Notes: generated by a model from the sequence alone, not told the origin. Numbered from the stretch's first letter, positions 7,056 through 15,896 are shown. The stretch is DNA of 64,000 bases from an uncultured Erysipelotrichaceae bacterium (GCA_944325255.1 CALUZH010000010.1:1-64000), one strand, 5' to 3'. Translations and numbers: made by a program.

Positions 7056-7727
7056 ATGAATAAATTAAAAAAATGTCTTTTGGCCATGATGTTATTAATG
7101 ACTTTAACAGCTTGCGCCAAATTCAACGGTACATTAAATGTTAATTCAGACGGAACCTTCACTATCAGCGGCGAGCTATTAATTCAAAAAGATATGCTCG
7201 ATGACCAGGACTTAAAAAGTGAAAATCTTTTAAATGATATTGATAAGGATCTGGCTTCCCACTTAAGTGCCGAAGTAATTGAACGCAATATTGACGGTAT
7301 CGACTATACCGGCATCGCCTTTAAAAGTGATGAGGCCTTCAGTGATGATATTGTCCAAATCGATCAAAATGATGATAAACTGACCCTCATCATCAATCAA
7401 AATTTACTTTCCCGCATCGGCATCGAATTAGATACCCTGGATGATTCTGACGAGGGCATCGCTCTTTTGGAAAGCCTAGGCTTAGATCTCAAATTACAGA
7501 TAAAGATGCCGGGTACCATTATCTCCGCCAATTACGGCGATTCTTTCATGCAAACGGTGACTCTTGATTTGGTCGATAATATTGATTCCGCCTTTATTGT
7601 CGTAAGTTATGTCGACAATCATGTATTCTATATTTTCTTGGCTATCGCGGCCCTCATCTTTGCTGCTATCCTTACTTTATTCTATATTTTATATCAAGCT
7701 TCAAAGCGCAAGAAAAAGACTGCATAA
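7056..7727 (+). CDS. LppM/DUF3153-like lipoprotein with C-terminal membrane anchor
   Basis: This 223-residue envelope protein has a signal peptide with lipobox LTAC (cysteine near residue 20). A beta-rich extracellular domain begins with FNGTLNVNSDGTFTISGELL, which resembles LppM/DUF3153 domains. A second membrane segment (about residues 192-215) is followed by a basic cytoplasmic tail (KRKKK). The molecular role of the family is unknown in Bacillota. The start at 7056 follows AAAGGTGAT by 8 nt; a start at 6966 would sit in the dacF coding sequence. It ends before a strong terminator. Confidence 0.75.
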   Translation: MNKLKKCLLAMMLLMTLTACAKFNGTLNVNSDGTFTISGELLIQKDMLDDQDLKSENLLNDIDKDLASHLSAEVIERNIDGIDYTGIAFKSDEAFSDDIVQIDQNDDKLTLIINQNLLSRIGIELDTLDDSDEGIALLESLGLDLKLQIKMPGTIISANYGDSFMQTVTLDLVDNIDSAFIVVSYVDNHVFYIFLAIAALIFAAILTLFYILYQASKRKKKTA

Positions 7728-7778
7728 AATTCATTTCTCCGCTAAGTAAAAACTAAATCGTCATCAAAATAATCATTT

Positions 7779-7827
7779 AAAAGGATATAGATGTTTGCCT
7801 AATGACCGCAACTATATCCTTTTTTTG
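7779..7827 (+). terminator. Terminator after the LppM-like lipoprotein
   Basis: AAAAGGATATAG (7779-7790) pairs with CTATATCCTTTT (7812-7823) and is followed by T residues. The stem is 12 bp and the loop 21 nt. The flanking 7728-7872 region holds no other recognisable feature. Confidence 0.75.
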
Positions 7828-7872
7828 ATATGTAGTATGTTTTCTTAATTTGGTTTTTTCTTAAAACCCATC

Positions 7873-8556
7873 CTATGATTTTAGAATATATCCATATGCA
7901 TATACCGGTTCATAATTTGAAGGACGCGGATAAAAAACATAATAATATCTTATTTGAATTATATAAGCTTCATCAATTTCGATATAACTTAATGACAGAT
8001 TGTATTTATTAGCGGTTTTTAATTGATATGTTTTAGAGATTCTATAATATGGGATATCATCCGTATTAAAGCCATATTCTAATTCACGAAAATGAGGCTC
8101 TAGTACGGTATATATTGAGGGAATAGGTATAATTTCTTGGCCATCAACCAGCTTATAGAAATCCGTATCTTTATAATGAAAATTAGTGCCCGTATCATAT
8201 CCGCCTTCTAATTCACTTAAATACATATCGTCGCTAATGTTTCCTAATATGGCATCAATATCATAATAATATATTTCATCTATCAGCACTTCACAGGCTA
8301 TATCTGGTTGTGACGTCAAAGGCTCTTTACAAAACTCGCCCATCGTCGGTAAGGCAATTCTTTGCGAAAAAAAGGCAAAGTCTAAGTATTCAAAGTCTAA
8401 ATTATAAACCGATCTATTCATTAACGGTTCATCATCATAATTATAAATATAGCCATAAGGAATAGTTTCATCACTTGGTTCTATATCTTCTTTTGTTTCA
8501 TTTTTTGTACAAGCCAAAAGCGATAATACCATAATCAACAGAATTATTTTTTTCAT
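7873..8556 (-). CDS. Hypothetical lipoprotein
   Basis: I do not recognise this 227-residue protein. It has a lipoprotein signal peptide with lipobox LLAC (cysteine at residue 16), then an acidic linker and a tyrosine- and aspartate-rich domain. Two later cysteines (FCKEP and DIACE) might form an extracellular disulfide. It is monocistronic, with AGGGGTGGTG upstream of the ATG. Lower use of G and C at third positions than in its neighbours hints at a more recent origin, but this impression is not quantified. Confidence 0.65.
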   Translation of the reverse strand: MKKIILLIMVLSLLACTKNETKEDIEPSDETIPYGYIYNYDDEPLMNRSVYNLDFEYLDFAFFSQRIALPTMGEFCKEPLTSQPDIACEVLIDEIYYYDIDAILGNISDDMYLSELEGGYDTGTNFHYKDTDFYKLVDGQEIIPIPSIYTVLEPHFRELEYGFNTDDIPYYRISKTYQLKTANKYNLSLSYIEIDEAYIIQIRYYYVFYPRPSNYEPVYAYGYILKS

Positions 8557-8821
8557 AATTTAAAGTCACCACCCCTAATAAATAGAAAGCGAAACAATAT
8601 TAGAATTGTCTATACTGCTTAAGAATGAACTTAAAATACTAACACTTTAGTATCTTCCCTTCAAAAAACTCTCAATTACTTAGAAAAACTAATAATAGCC
8701 TCTTCCTGCTCGTATTTTAACATGGACGTAATCGCTTGCAAAGATACAATTCTTATGCCTTCATCGTCAAATATACTTATTATATTTATCAGCTATTGTT
8801 TAATTGCTAAATAAGCTATTT
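8557..8821 (-). other. Intergenic region with a possible coding remnant
   Basis: This 265-bp gap has no intact gene. On the minus strand, roughly 8788 down to 8675, about 34 codons read as a coherent helical peptide (including FDDEGIRIVSLQAITSMLKY and ending EEAIISFSK-stop) with no start codon. It may be the tail of a deleted gene. The remainder shows no recognisable signal. Confidence 0.3.
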
Positions 8822-8848
8822 AAAAAAGATGGATTTCCATCTTTTTTA
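8822..8848. terminator. Terminator of the esterase operon
   Basis: AAAAAAGATGG and CCATCTTTTTT enclose a four-base loop. The hairpin overlaps the stop codon of the leftward esterase gene and has U-runs in both directions. Confidence 0.85.
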
Positions 8849-9625
8849 ACCCTTGCGTTTAATTTTCAATTTACTATAGCCGAGTTCCTTAACCCAAACA
8901 TTGGTCTCCAAAGCCCAAGAACCTTCAGAATGATCATGGCCGGGGAATAGATGCATATAAACTTTGGCCCGATTGTTGATGAGTCTTTCAATGCGCATTA
9001 ACTTGGCCGTATAATCGACAAATTCATCAATCGTTGCACATTCCTCGCTGCCATAGCTGATATATAATTCTGTATCATTATTTAAGGAAACATTCTTAAT
9101 ATCTTTAACGATATCATCCATCACATGATAAACATAAGGTGAAAGACATAGGGCCTTAGAAAAGATATGGGAATAAGCATATGCAGCATATAGGGCCATG
9201 AGTCCGCCCATTGAACTGCCGCCGATGGCAGTATGATAACGATCGGCATAAGTCGGATACTTACCATCAATATATGGCTTTAAATCCTTGACTATCCATT
9301 CCATTATCTTTTTGCCTTCAGCATTTATTTCCCCATAATCGGGATCATCAAAACTATATGGCGAAAATTCTTCCAAACGTTTGTTGCCCTCATGGTTACA
9401 TTCGATACCGACAATCATCACCGGATATTTCTTGGCATCAAAGTAATCTTTTAAGCCCCAGCATGTTCCGTATGTCGCCTCTTCATCATCGAAAAGATTA
9501 TGGCCGTCAAACATATATATAACACTCAAACGGTTATTTTTAGGAAGATGCGAAGGCAAATAAATATGCAAGGTCCTTGGCCGGTTATGTAATGTTGAAA
9601 TCTTAATATGTTGTTTAATAATCAT
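8846..9625 (-). CDS. Alpha/beta-hydrolase esterase (esterase D family)
   Basis: This 259-residue protein has the putative-esterase fold (PF00756): a strand with YMFDGHNLFDD, the nucleophile elbow GGSSMGG (about residues 138-144) and a C-terminal PGHDHSEGSW segment with the probable catalytic histidine. No signal peptide is visible, so it is probably cytoplasmic. It is the third gene of the ATP-grasp/esterase/esterase operon, 6 bp after its neighbour. Family members hydrolyse acyl esters of siderophores, formyl-glutathione or carbohydrates; the substrate here is unknown. Confidence 0.82.
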   Translation of the reverse strand: MIIKQHIKISTLHNRPRTLHIYLPSHLPKNNRLSVIYMFDGHNLFDDEEATYGTCWGLKDYFDAKKYPVMIVGIECNHEGNKRLEEFSPYSFDDPDYGEINAEGKKIMEWIVKDLKPYIDGKYPTYADRYHTAIGGSSMGGLMALYAAYAYSHIFSKALCLSPYVYHVMDDIVKDIKNVSLNNDTELYISYGSEECATIDEFVDYTAKLMRIERLINNRAKVYMHLFPGHDHSEGSWALETNVWVKELGYSKLKIKRKG

Positions 9626-9631
9626 AAAATA

Positions 9632-10387
9632 TCAGTCCACAAAAAATTGTAAAAAGTAAGCAATCTGTTTACGCCACCATGGCCAATCATGATTAACATC
9701 ATAGCCCCAAAAATCTACCCAGCAAGGCACATCCAAGCGGGCCATAAGCTCAGCGACTTTTTCGGTATCGGGAATAATCTCGTCTTCATAAGCTCCCCGT
9801 CCTGAACAAATCACAATCTTACTTTCGCGATAAAGAGGAAGATAAGGGTGGTCAAGCGGCATATTGCCTAAATAATCAATGATCGAATTATCGTAGATAC
9901 GCGAATCATGATAATTTTCAAAAAAGTATGAAGCATGATAAATACCGCTTAAGGCAATGGTACCATGATATAAATCCGGCCTTCGCAAAAAGAAATTTAA
10001 GGCATGGGTTGCGCCCATACTGCAGCCGGTTGTATAACAGTCAAAGTCTTTGCAGGCGTAAACTACTTTATTCAATTCATAAAGATAAGGATAAAGTTCA
10101 TCATTAATATAACGAAAATAAGCCTCCATCATTCCTGCTCGGTAGCTTTCATCACCATTAACATCCGACCAGGATTCTTTATCAATCGAATCGACACAAC
10201 AAAAACGCACCAGGCCGTTTTCAATATAATAAGAAGCGGCATCAATCATTTGAAAGTTTTCATAATCAAAGAAACGTCCGTCCTGAGCCGGAAAAACCAA
10301 AAAGATAATGCCGGCATGGCCGAAGATCTTAAACTCCATATCACGGTTTAGGTTATAGGAATAATGTTTAAAATATTCACTGCGCAT
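9632..10387 (-). CDS. Esterase-family alpha/beta hydrolase
   Basis: This 251-residue protein is another PF00756-type hydrolase, diverged from the next gene. It contains FLVFPAQDGRFFDYENF near the N-terminus, the nucleophile elbow GCSMGA (about residues 126-131) and a C-terminal VNHDWPWWRKQ segment with the likely catalytic histidine. There is no signal peptide. It starts 1 bp after the ATP-grasp stop codon and is clearly co-transcribed. Two paralogous esterases beside an ATP-grasp ligase suggest formation and cleavage of an acyl or peptidyl conjugate (inference). Confidence 0.8.
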   Translation of the reverse strand: MRSEYFKHYSYNLNRDMEFKIFGHAGIIFLVFPAQDGRFFDYENFQMIDAASYYIENGLVRFCCVDSIDKESWSDVNGDESYRAGMMEAYFRYINDELYPYLYELNKVVYACKDFDCYTTGCSMGATHALNFFLRRPDLYHGTIALSGIYHASYFFENYHDSRIYDNSIIDYLGNMPLDHPYLPLYRESKIVICSGRGAYEDEIIPDTEKVAELMARLDVPCWVDFWGYDVNHDWPWWRKQIAYFLQFFVD

Positions 10388-10388
10388 A

Positions 10389-11570
10389 TTATCCTACTAC
10401 CGCCTTTACAAAAGGCATAATCTCTCCTTCATCCTTAAAACGGGCCACCAACACTTCATCACCCATGGCATCGGCAATAATCGGCGGATTAACCATATCC
10501 ATAACAAGCTTATCGGCATATTCCTTTCTCACATCATCCAAGTTGCGGCTGTAATTATGACCGAAACGTCTTGAAGCATATACTACATAATATTGGCGAG
10601 TGACTTCCATCCTAGCCTCATTGAAACAGATCATATTGGCCCAAAGCTGGTAGACATCAATATCGGCAGCATAATCCATCATATCAAGGGTCGGTCCTCC
10701 CGGCGGACGCATATTAACTTCCAAGCCGATCACATCGCCTTTTTTGCCCAAGCCTTCCTTATCCTCTTTAAGGAAAAAGAATTCCATATGGAAAAAGCGT
10801 GAATTGCTTGGGAAAGTCTTAAGCGCCGCTCTTCCGGCACTTCTTAAGTTTTCCGGTATATCAATAATCGACCAGTAATAACAATCCAACTCTTCATTGA
10901 CAATATTCATGACCTGTCTCGGGAAATTATGACTGGTCTCATAGATTACATTGCGTTCAGCATCACAAATACCGTCATAAGAAACCAAATCGCCATTAAC
11001 AAATTCTTCCATGATCATCTGCCTTTCCGGATAATGGTCATAAAAATCCTTCAATTCTTCATCATTATCAATACGATGAGTAAAAGAAGCACCTACCCCG
11101 TCATCCGGTTTAACAATTACCGGATAACCGACTTCCTTAATAAAATCAAGACCTGCTTCATAAGTGCTTGTCAAATGATAGCGGGCCGTCTTAATACCGG
11201 CGGCATGATATTTTTCTTTCATTTGGCTCTTATAACGAATAAAACCAATATCATTCATCTTAACGCCGCTGTTGATGTTGAAATCCTGACGTAAGCGGGC
11301 ATCCTGCATTAGCCAATATTCATTATTGGATTCAACAAAATCAATCTTGCCATATTTGTAACTCAAATAAGCAAAGGCTCGATAGACCTCATCATAATTT
11401 TCCAAAGATGATACCTGATAATACTCATCCAAGTAGCTGCGACAGCTTTCGCTCATTTGCGCATAAGGCTCATCCCCGATGCCCAATACCCGGACCCCAT
11501 TATTTTTCAAACCTCGTAAAAATTGATAATAATTTAGCGGAAAACCCGGAGAAATAAAAACAAAGTTCAT
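10389..11570 (-). CDS. ATP-grasp ligase of unknown specificity
   Basis: This 393-residue ATP-grasp protein has a preATP-grasp N-terminal Rossmann-like domain (FVFISPGFPLNYYQF), the ATP-binding segment GYPVIVKPDDGVGASFTH (about residues 148-165), EEFVNGD and the metal-binding motif LEVNMRPPGG (about 284-293). Related proteins are annotated as carbamoyl-phosphate-synthase-like ligases that join carboxylates to amines. It heads a three-gene operon with two esterases and has a strong Shine-Dalgarno sequence (AAGGGGGAT). The reaction is not known from the sequence. Confidence 0.8.
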   Translation of the reverse strand: MNFVFISPGFPLNYYQFLRGLKNNGVRVLGIGDEPYAQMSESCRSYLDEYYQVSSLENYDEVYRAFAYLSYKYGKIDFVESNNEYWLMQDARLRQDFNINSGVKMNDIGFIRYKSQMKEKYHAAGIKTARYHLTSTYEAGLDFIKEVGYPVIVKPDDGVGASFTHRIDNDEELKDFYDHYPERQMIMEEFVNGDLVSYDGICDAERNVIYETSHNFPRQVMNIVNEELDCYYWSIIDIPENLRSAGRAALKTFPSNSRFFHMEFFFLKEDKEGLGKKGDVIGLEVNMRPPGGPTLDMMDYAADIDVYQLWANMICFNEARMEVTRQYYVVYASRRFGHNYSRNLDDVRKEYADKLVMDMVNPPIIADAMGDEVLVARFKDEGEIMPFVKAVVG

Positions 11571-11658
11571 AAATTATCCCCCTTGTATACTTTAATTATA
11601 ACCTATATGAAAAGATTTTCCTAATTTTTTCAACAAATAATGACTATATTTACATATA

Positions 11659-12351
11659 TTATGAAAGTGTTTTATAGAATTCATAACTCTTTAATTCCAT
11701 ACCGCTGTTAAAAGTAAAAAAATCTACAATCATTCTAAAGTCATAATCATCATAGTCATAGGTTTTTAAGATATCATAATCAGTATATCGGCCCTTATTG
11801 ATTAAGCGGAATTTGCGAAGGTATTTAGGCTCTTCCCGATCTTTGCTTTGGGCGTGGTTTAAACAGACAAAGCCGCCCTTTTGCCGACTTAAGCCGACAA
11901 CTTTTTGCTGATTGCAAATAACACAACCGTCAACATAGGGTTTAATGCCGAAAGATTGCGACAAGGCAGCAAAAAAAAGACTTCCGGCACAAAAATCCGG
12001 ATGCTCCAAAACAAAAATAACCTCATCATAGAGGTTATTTTCAAGATGCCGGGATTTTAAACAAGCCTCTAAGAAAATATTTTTATAGCTCAAAGTCGTT
12101 AATTTTTCTTCATTGAAATAGCTTTTCACTAATCGAAATTGCCGTCCCGTATAAAGATCTTTGCCATTTTTATAATCAATAAAAAATTCATAGACATTTA
12201 AGGGAAAAAGCCGATTTTTACTTGTGGGCTTGCGCATTCCTTTGACAATGAGCGTCAAAGGCCCATAGTCTTTGGATAAGACATTGACTAGGGCATCATT
12301 TTCCTGATAATCGTCAATACCTAAGACTAATCCCGTAGTTTTATCGTTCAT
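11659..12351 (-). CDS. recO: DNA repair protein RecO
   Basis: This 230-residue RecO protein has an N-terminal OB-fold (TGLVLGIDDYQENDALVN), a helical domain and a zinc site (CVICNQQ with a later CLNHA). It loads RecA onto SSB-coated DNA together with RecR. The start at 12351 is chosen because GGAG lies 6 nt upstream; a TTG five codons earlier is the alternative. It overlaps era by 11 bp and is the last gene of the ybeY-dgkA-cdd-era-recO operon. Confidence 0.93.
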   Translation of the reverse strand: MNDKTTGLVLGIDDYQENDALVNVLSKDYGPLTLIVKGMRKPTSKNRLFPLNVYEFFIDYKNGKDLYTGRQFRLVKSYFNEEKLTTLSYKNIFLEACLKSRHLENNLYDEVIFVLEHPDFCAGSLFFAALSQSFGIKPYVDGCVICNQQKVVGLSRQKGGFVCLNHAQSKDREEPKYLRKFRLINKGRYTDYDILKTYDYDDYDFRMIVDFFTFNSGMELKSYEFYKTLS

Positions 12352-13240
12352 ACTTATCTCCGACAAAGTAGCCCAAGTCTAAAAGCTCATGTGTTTTGTT
12401 GATCCAGTCCTCTTCCACTTTCACAAATAAGGAAAGTTCTACTCTTTTATTGACCAAGGATCGAATATCCTTCGATGCCAAAGTATTAATCTTACGCAAA
12501 TTATTGCCGGCACTGCCGATGATGATGCCTTTATGGATCGCTTTATTACAAATGATAGTAGCATCAATTAGCATCTTGGAAGGACTGTTTTCGATATTAT
12601 CAACTTTGGTAGCTACTAAATGCGGTATCTCTTCGCGACACGTCATAAGGACCTTCTCACGAATTATTTCGGCAATTCGAAAAGCTAAAGAACTTGATGT
12701 CTTCATATCTTCGGGATAATATGTAACGTTATCATGCAGATATTTGCGAGTGGTCTTAATCAATTCATCTAAGTTTTCATTGTTTAAGGCCGATAAAGGG
12801 ATGATTTCCTTAAAATCATAATGTTCATTGGCAAAAGCGGCAATCTTAATAAGCTCTTCTTTAGCCAATTTATCAATCTTATTTATCAACAAAAATAAGG
12901 GTACGTCCGCTCTTTTCTTCAAACTTTTTAAAATTTTTTCATCAATGCTGCTGAAACCTTTAATCCCGTCAATGATATAATAAATCACATCAACTCCCTC
13001 AACTTGTGCCAAGGCCTCCTTATTCATATAATTGCCAAGACCCGAGGCCGCCTTATGAATACCCGGAGTATCAGTAAAAACAATTTGCAAGTCCTTATCA
13101 TTATAAATACCCACAATGGCATTGCGGGTGGTTTGGGCTTTTTGCGATATAATTGAAACCTTTTCTCTAAGCAAGGCATTTAAAAGCGATGATTTGCCGG
13201 CATTGGGACGACCGATAATAGCTACAAAACCGCTTTGCAT
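12341..13240 (-). CDS. era: GTPase Era
   Basis: This 299-residue ribosome-assembly GTPase has the G1 motif GRPNAGKSS, the G3 motif DTPGIH, the G4 motif NKID and a C-terminal KH domain with GIIIGSAGNNLRKI that binds the 3' end of 16S rRNA. It starts one base after the cdd stop codon (AGGACC as ribosome-binding site) and overlaps recO. The length and domain order are typical. Confidence 0.97.
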   Translation of the reverse strand: MQSGFVAIIGRPNAGKSSLLNALLREKVSIISQKAQTTRNAIVGIYNDKDLQIVFTDTPGIHKAASGLGNYMNKEALAQVEGVDVIYYIIDGIKGFSSIDEKILKSLKKRADVPLFLLINKIDKLAKEELIKIAAFANEHYDFKEIIPLSALNNENLDELIKTTRKYLHDNVTYYPEDMKTSSSLAFRIAEIIREKVLMTCREEIPHLVATKVDNIENSPSKMLIDATIICNKAIHKGIIIGSAGNNLRKINTLASKDIRSLVNKRVELSLFVKVEEDWINKTHELLDLGYFVGDKYER

Positions 13241-13636
13241 CTAAAGGTCCTCACTGCCAAATTGCCATGGCAAAAGTTCGGCGATATTGGTTTCCACAGT
13301 CTTTTCGCCATTAGATAAAATAATCGGCGTATCTTGGTTTAGTAATTCCGACAAGACTTGACGACATATGCCGCAAGGAGTGCCGATGCGTTTGCCGTTA
13401 GAAACGATTGCCAGCATGGCAATATCATCTTTTCTTTTGCCGGCGGCATAGGCACTGAAAACCGCTGTTCTTTCTCCGCAATTAGTAGCGCCGAAAGAAG
13501 CATTTTCAATATTGCATCCAAGATAATAAGAACCGTCTTTGCATAAGACACAAGCTCCGACCTTATAATGAGAATATGGGGCATAGGCATTTTCCATCGC
13601 CCGGAATGCCAATTTAAGCAATTCTTCTCTTTCCAT
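13241..13636 (-). CDS. cdd: Cytidine deaminase
   Basis: This 131-residue homotetrameric-type cytidine deaminase has the zinc and proton-shuttle motifs CNIENASFGATNCGERTA and PCGICRQVL. It converts cytidine and deoxycytidine to uridine and deoxyuridine. The Shine-Dalgarno sequence AGGAGG is strong. With udp and psuGK in the same window it provides pyrimidine-nucleoside salvage. Its place between dgkA and era is a conserved Bacillota arrangement. Confidence 0.96.
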   Translation of the reverse strand: MEREELLKLAFRAMENAYAPYSHYKVGACVLCKDGSYYLGCNIENASFGATNCGERTAVFSAYAAGKRKDDIAMLAIVSNGKRIGTPCGICRQVLSELLNQDTPIILSNGEKTVETNIAELLPWQFGSEDL

Positions 13637-13645
13637 GATTTCCTC

Positions 13646-13981
13646 CTAAAACAGATGACGATAGATAATAAAAGAAGCGATAATCAAAGACATGATGGCC
13701 GCTGTCAAGACAGCTGCAGCCGATAAATCTTTAATTATTTTAATTTGGGGATTATATTTATTATCTACTAAGTCGCAAAGTTTTTCTATTGCCGTATTCA
13801 TAATTTCCATCGTAATGACAAGACCTATACATATAATAAAAGCCAACCACTCCCCGAAAGTCAAAGCCAAGGCCAAACCGCAAACTACCGCCAAAAATCC
13901 AAAGATAAATTGTATGCGGCAAGAGCGGTGCATAAAGGCCAAATATAGACCGTTAAAAGCGGCGCTAAATTTCTTCTTCAT
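13646..13981 (-). CDS. dgkA: Diacylglycerol kinase family, probable undecaprenol kinase
   Basis: This 111-residue integral membrane kinase has three transmembrane helices and the DgkA signature ITMEIMNTAIEKLCDLV with its catalytic glutamates. In Gram-positive bacteria this family phosphorylates undecaprenol for cell-wall synthesis. The start at 13981 lies inside the last codons of ybeY (17-bp overlap); the in-frame upstream part is ybeY sequence in another frame. A short conserved linker separates it from cdd. Confidence 0.9.
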   Translation of the reverse strand: MKKKFSAAFNGLYLAFMHRSCRIQFIFGFLAVVCGLALALTFGEWLAFIICIGLVITMEIMNTAIEKLCDLVDNKYNPQIKIIKDLSAAAVLTAAIMSLIIASFIIYRHLF

Positions 13982-14432
13982 GACGCTTACCAAGAATCTT
14001 TCTTTGCATGGACAGCATCTTGGCCTCATCCTCTTTGGTCATATGGTCATAGCCCAAACAATGTAATAAGCCATGGACAAAAAGAAAGGAAAGTTCCCGT
14101 TCCTCACTGTGACCATATTCCCGGGCTTGAGATTTTACCCGCTGGAGATTAATAAAAATATCTCCCAAATCAATGGTCTCATCTTTGGGCAAATATGTAT
14201 CTTCATTTTCCAAGATGGCAAAAGATATGACATCGGTAACCTTATCGATATGCCGATATTGCCGATTAAGACGATGAATAGTCACCGGTCCCACCAAAAT
14301 GAGGGAAAGCGAATAATCACCTTTCATATGGTGCATATCCAGGGTCTTAGCCATTAACATACGCAATGAATCATAGTAGGGACGATAGTTTTGATTGCGG
14401 GTTTTATTAATAATATCTAATTCATATTGCAT
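13965..14432 (-). CDS. ybeY: Endoribonuclease YbeY
   Basis: This 155-residue metalloprotein has the zinc motif HGLLHCLGYDH (HxxxHxxxxxH), and acts in 16S rRNA maturation and ribosome quality control. The start at 14432 is preferred over 14450 because TATAAT lies only 6 nt before it, so transcription would begin at the ATG, and the family begins there. No Shine-Dalgarno sequence exists. It is the first gene of the operon that runs to recO, so the whole cluster would begin with a leaderless mRNA. Confidence 0.93.
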   Translation of the reverse strand: MQYELDIINKTRNQNYRPYYDSLRMLMAKTLDMHHMKGDYSLSLILVGPVTIHRLNRQYRHIDKVTDVISFAILENEDTYLPKDETIDLGDIFINLQRVKSQAREYGHSEERELSFLFVHGLLHCLGYDHMTKEDEAKMLSMQRKILGKRHEEEI

Positions 14433-14438
14433 GGCACA

Positions 14439-14460
14439 ATTATACAACAAATGCTAGAAT
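14439..14460. promoter_or_regulatory. Back-to-back leaderless promoters of ybeY and rlmA
   Basis: On the minus strand TATAAT (14439-14444) lies 6 nt before the ybeY ATG. On the plus strand TAGAAT (14455-14460), with an extended TGC, lies 6 nt before the rlmA ATG. Only 34 bp separate the two start codons. The -35 boxes are weak and would overlap the opposite coding sequence. Confidence 0.6.
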
Positions 14461-14466
14461 GTAGGC

Positions 14467-15243
14467 ATGAAAATCATATGTCCGATCTGTCAGGAAAGTT
14501 TAAATAAAGAAGCCAAACGTTATGTTTGTAAACAAGGTCACAGCTTTGACATTGCCAAAGAGGGTTATGTCAATCTGGCCATGCAGAAAACTTCACATAG
14601 CGGTGACAGCGACCAGGCGGTAATAGCCCGCCATCTTTTTTTGAACCGTCATTATTATCATTTTTTACGGCAAAGTCTCAATGATTATGTCCTTGCATAT
14701 CATGTTCATAAGCTCTTAGATTTAGCTTGCGGCGAAGGGTATTATACTTCATATTTAAAAGCCACAGAAAAAATCGGCATCGACTTATCCAAGAAAGCTT
14801 TAAAGCTTGCAGCTAAAAATGATCCCCAAAGCACTTATGTTTTAGCTTCAATCTTTCATGCACCGATTGCCGATGAATCTCAAGATATGATTTTAACCTG
14901 TTTTGCACCGATTGCCGATAAGGAAATAGGACGCATGCTTAAAAAAGGCGGCTATTTTCTTTTGGTGCAACCGGGTCCGAAGCATCTTATCGAACTTAAG
15001 GAAGCAATTTACGAAAAACCCTACCGTAATGAAGAAAAAGCCCCGATTATTGATAATTTAAAACTCATCGATAAAAAAATCATCAGTGACTTTGTAGAAA
15101 TGCCAAATGATGATCTTCAAAATCTATTTATGATGACGCCTTATTTTTTTAAAACTTCAAGTTTAGACAAGGCTAAACTGGCCAATATAGAAAAGCTTGC
15201 CATTACCCTCGAATTTGCCATAAGCCTCTTTCAAAAAGGCTGA
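14467..15243 (+). CDS. rlmA: 23S rRNA (guanine-N1)-methyltransferase RlmA
   Basis: This 258-residue protein has an N-terminal zinc finger (C5, C8, C21, H25), a SAM-binding Rossmann domain with LLDLACGEGYYTSYL (about residues 82-96) and a C-terminal segment typical of RlmA. It methylates G745 or G748 in helix 35 of 23S rRNA; the Gram-positive RlmA-II type is associated with the macrolide-binding region. It has no Shine-Dalgarno sequence and the -10 hexamer ends 6 nt before ATG. It ends before a bidirectional terminator. Confidence 0.88.
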   Translation: MKIICPICQESLNKEAKRYVCKQGHSFDIAKEGYVNLAMQKTSHSGDSDQAVIARHLFLNRHYYHFLRQSLNDYVLAYHVHKLLDLACGEGYYTSYLKATEKIGIDLSKKALKLAAKNDPQSTYVLASIFHAPIADESQDMILTCFAPIADKEIGRMLKKGGYFLLVQPGPKHLIELKEAIYEKPYRNEEKAPIIDNLKLIDKKIISDFVEMPNDDLQNLFMMTPYFFKTSSLDKAKLANIEKLAITLEFAISLFQKG

Positions 15244-15252
15244 TAGCCAGCA

Positions 15253-15276
15253 AAAAAGCCTCGATCGAGGCTTTTT
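15253..15276. terminator. Bidirectional terminator
   Basis: AAAAAGCCTC and GAGGCTTTTT enclose GATC. The hairpin separates rlmA from the convergent rubrerythrin gene. Confidence 0.85.
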
Positions 15277-15282
15277 GAATGC

Positions 15283-15825
15283 TTAATAATTTTCTTCTCG
15301 CAACATAAAGTATGAGCGGGCATGATTACATACCGGGCATACTTCCGGAGCTGATACACCCTTGTGGATGTGACCGCAGTTGCGGCAAACCCATTCAACT
15401 TCTTGAGGACGGTCAAAGACAAGTCCCTTATTGATATTGTCTAGCAATTTACGATAACGTTCTTCGTGGGTTTTTTCGATTGCTCCGACACCTTCCATCT
15501 TTTCGGCAATTTCATCAAAGCCTTCTTCGCGGGCCTCTTTAGCCATCCGGTCATACATGTCCGTCCATTCGTAATTTTCGCCATTAGCGGCATCTACTAA
15601 ATTTTCGGTCGTTGTCGGTACTACACCGCCATGTAAATACTTAAACCACAATTCGGCATGTTCCTTTTCATTGGCTGCCGTCTCGGCAAAGATGGCCGAA
15701 ATTTGTTCATAGCCTTCTTTTTTAGCCTTGGAAGCATAGAAAGTATACTTGTTGCGGGCTTGTGATTCCCCGGCAAAAGCTTCTTGGAGATTCTTTTCGG
15801 TCTTGGTTCCTTTTAAATCTTTCAT
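15283..15825 (-). CDS. rbr: Rubrerythrin
   Basis: This 180-residue protein has an N-terminal four-helix di-iron domain ([18 protein letters not shown] and a later [11 protein letters not shown]) and a C-terminal rubredoxin domain with two CxxC pairs (VCRNCGH, VCPVCNH). It reduces hydrogen peroxide in anaerobes using electrons from rubredoxin or NADH-dependent partners. The Shine-Dalgarno sequence AAGGAGG is strong. It is monocistronic and divergent from the amylase gene. Confidence 0.96.
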   Translation of the reverse strand: MKDLKGTKTEKNLQEAFAGESQARNKYTFYASKAKKEGYEQISAIFAETAANEKEHAELWFKYLHGGVVPTTTENLVDAANGENYEWTDMYDRMAKEAREEGFDEIAEKMEGVGAIEKTHEERYRKLLDNINKGLVFDRPQEVEWVCRNCGHIHKGVSAPEVCPVCNHARSYFMLREENY

Positions 15826-15896
15826 GTTATTTTCCTCCTTAATTGATTATATCATATTTTACCGTTACAATGGGATTACTACCTGGAGGTTTATAA

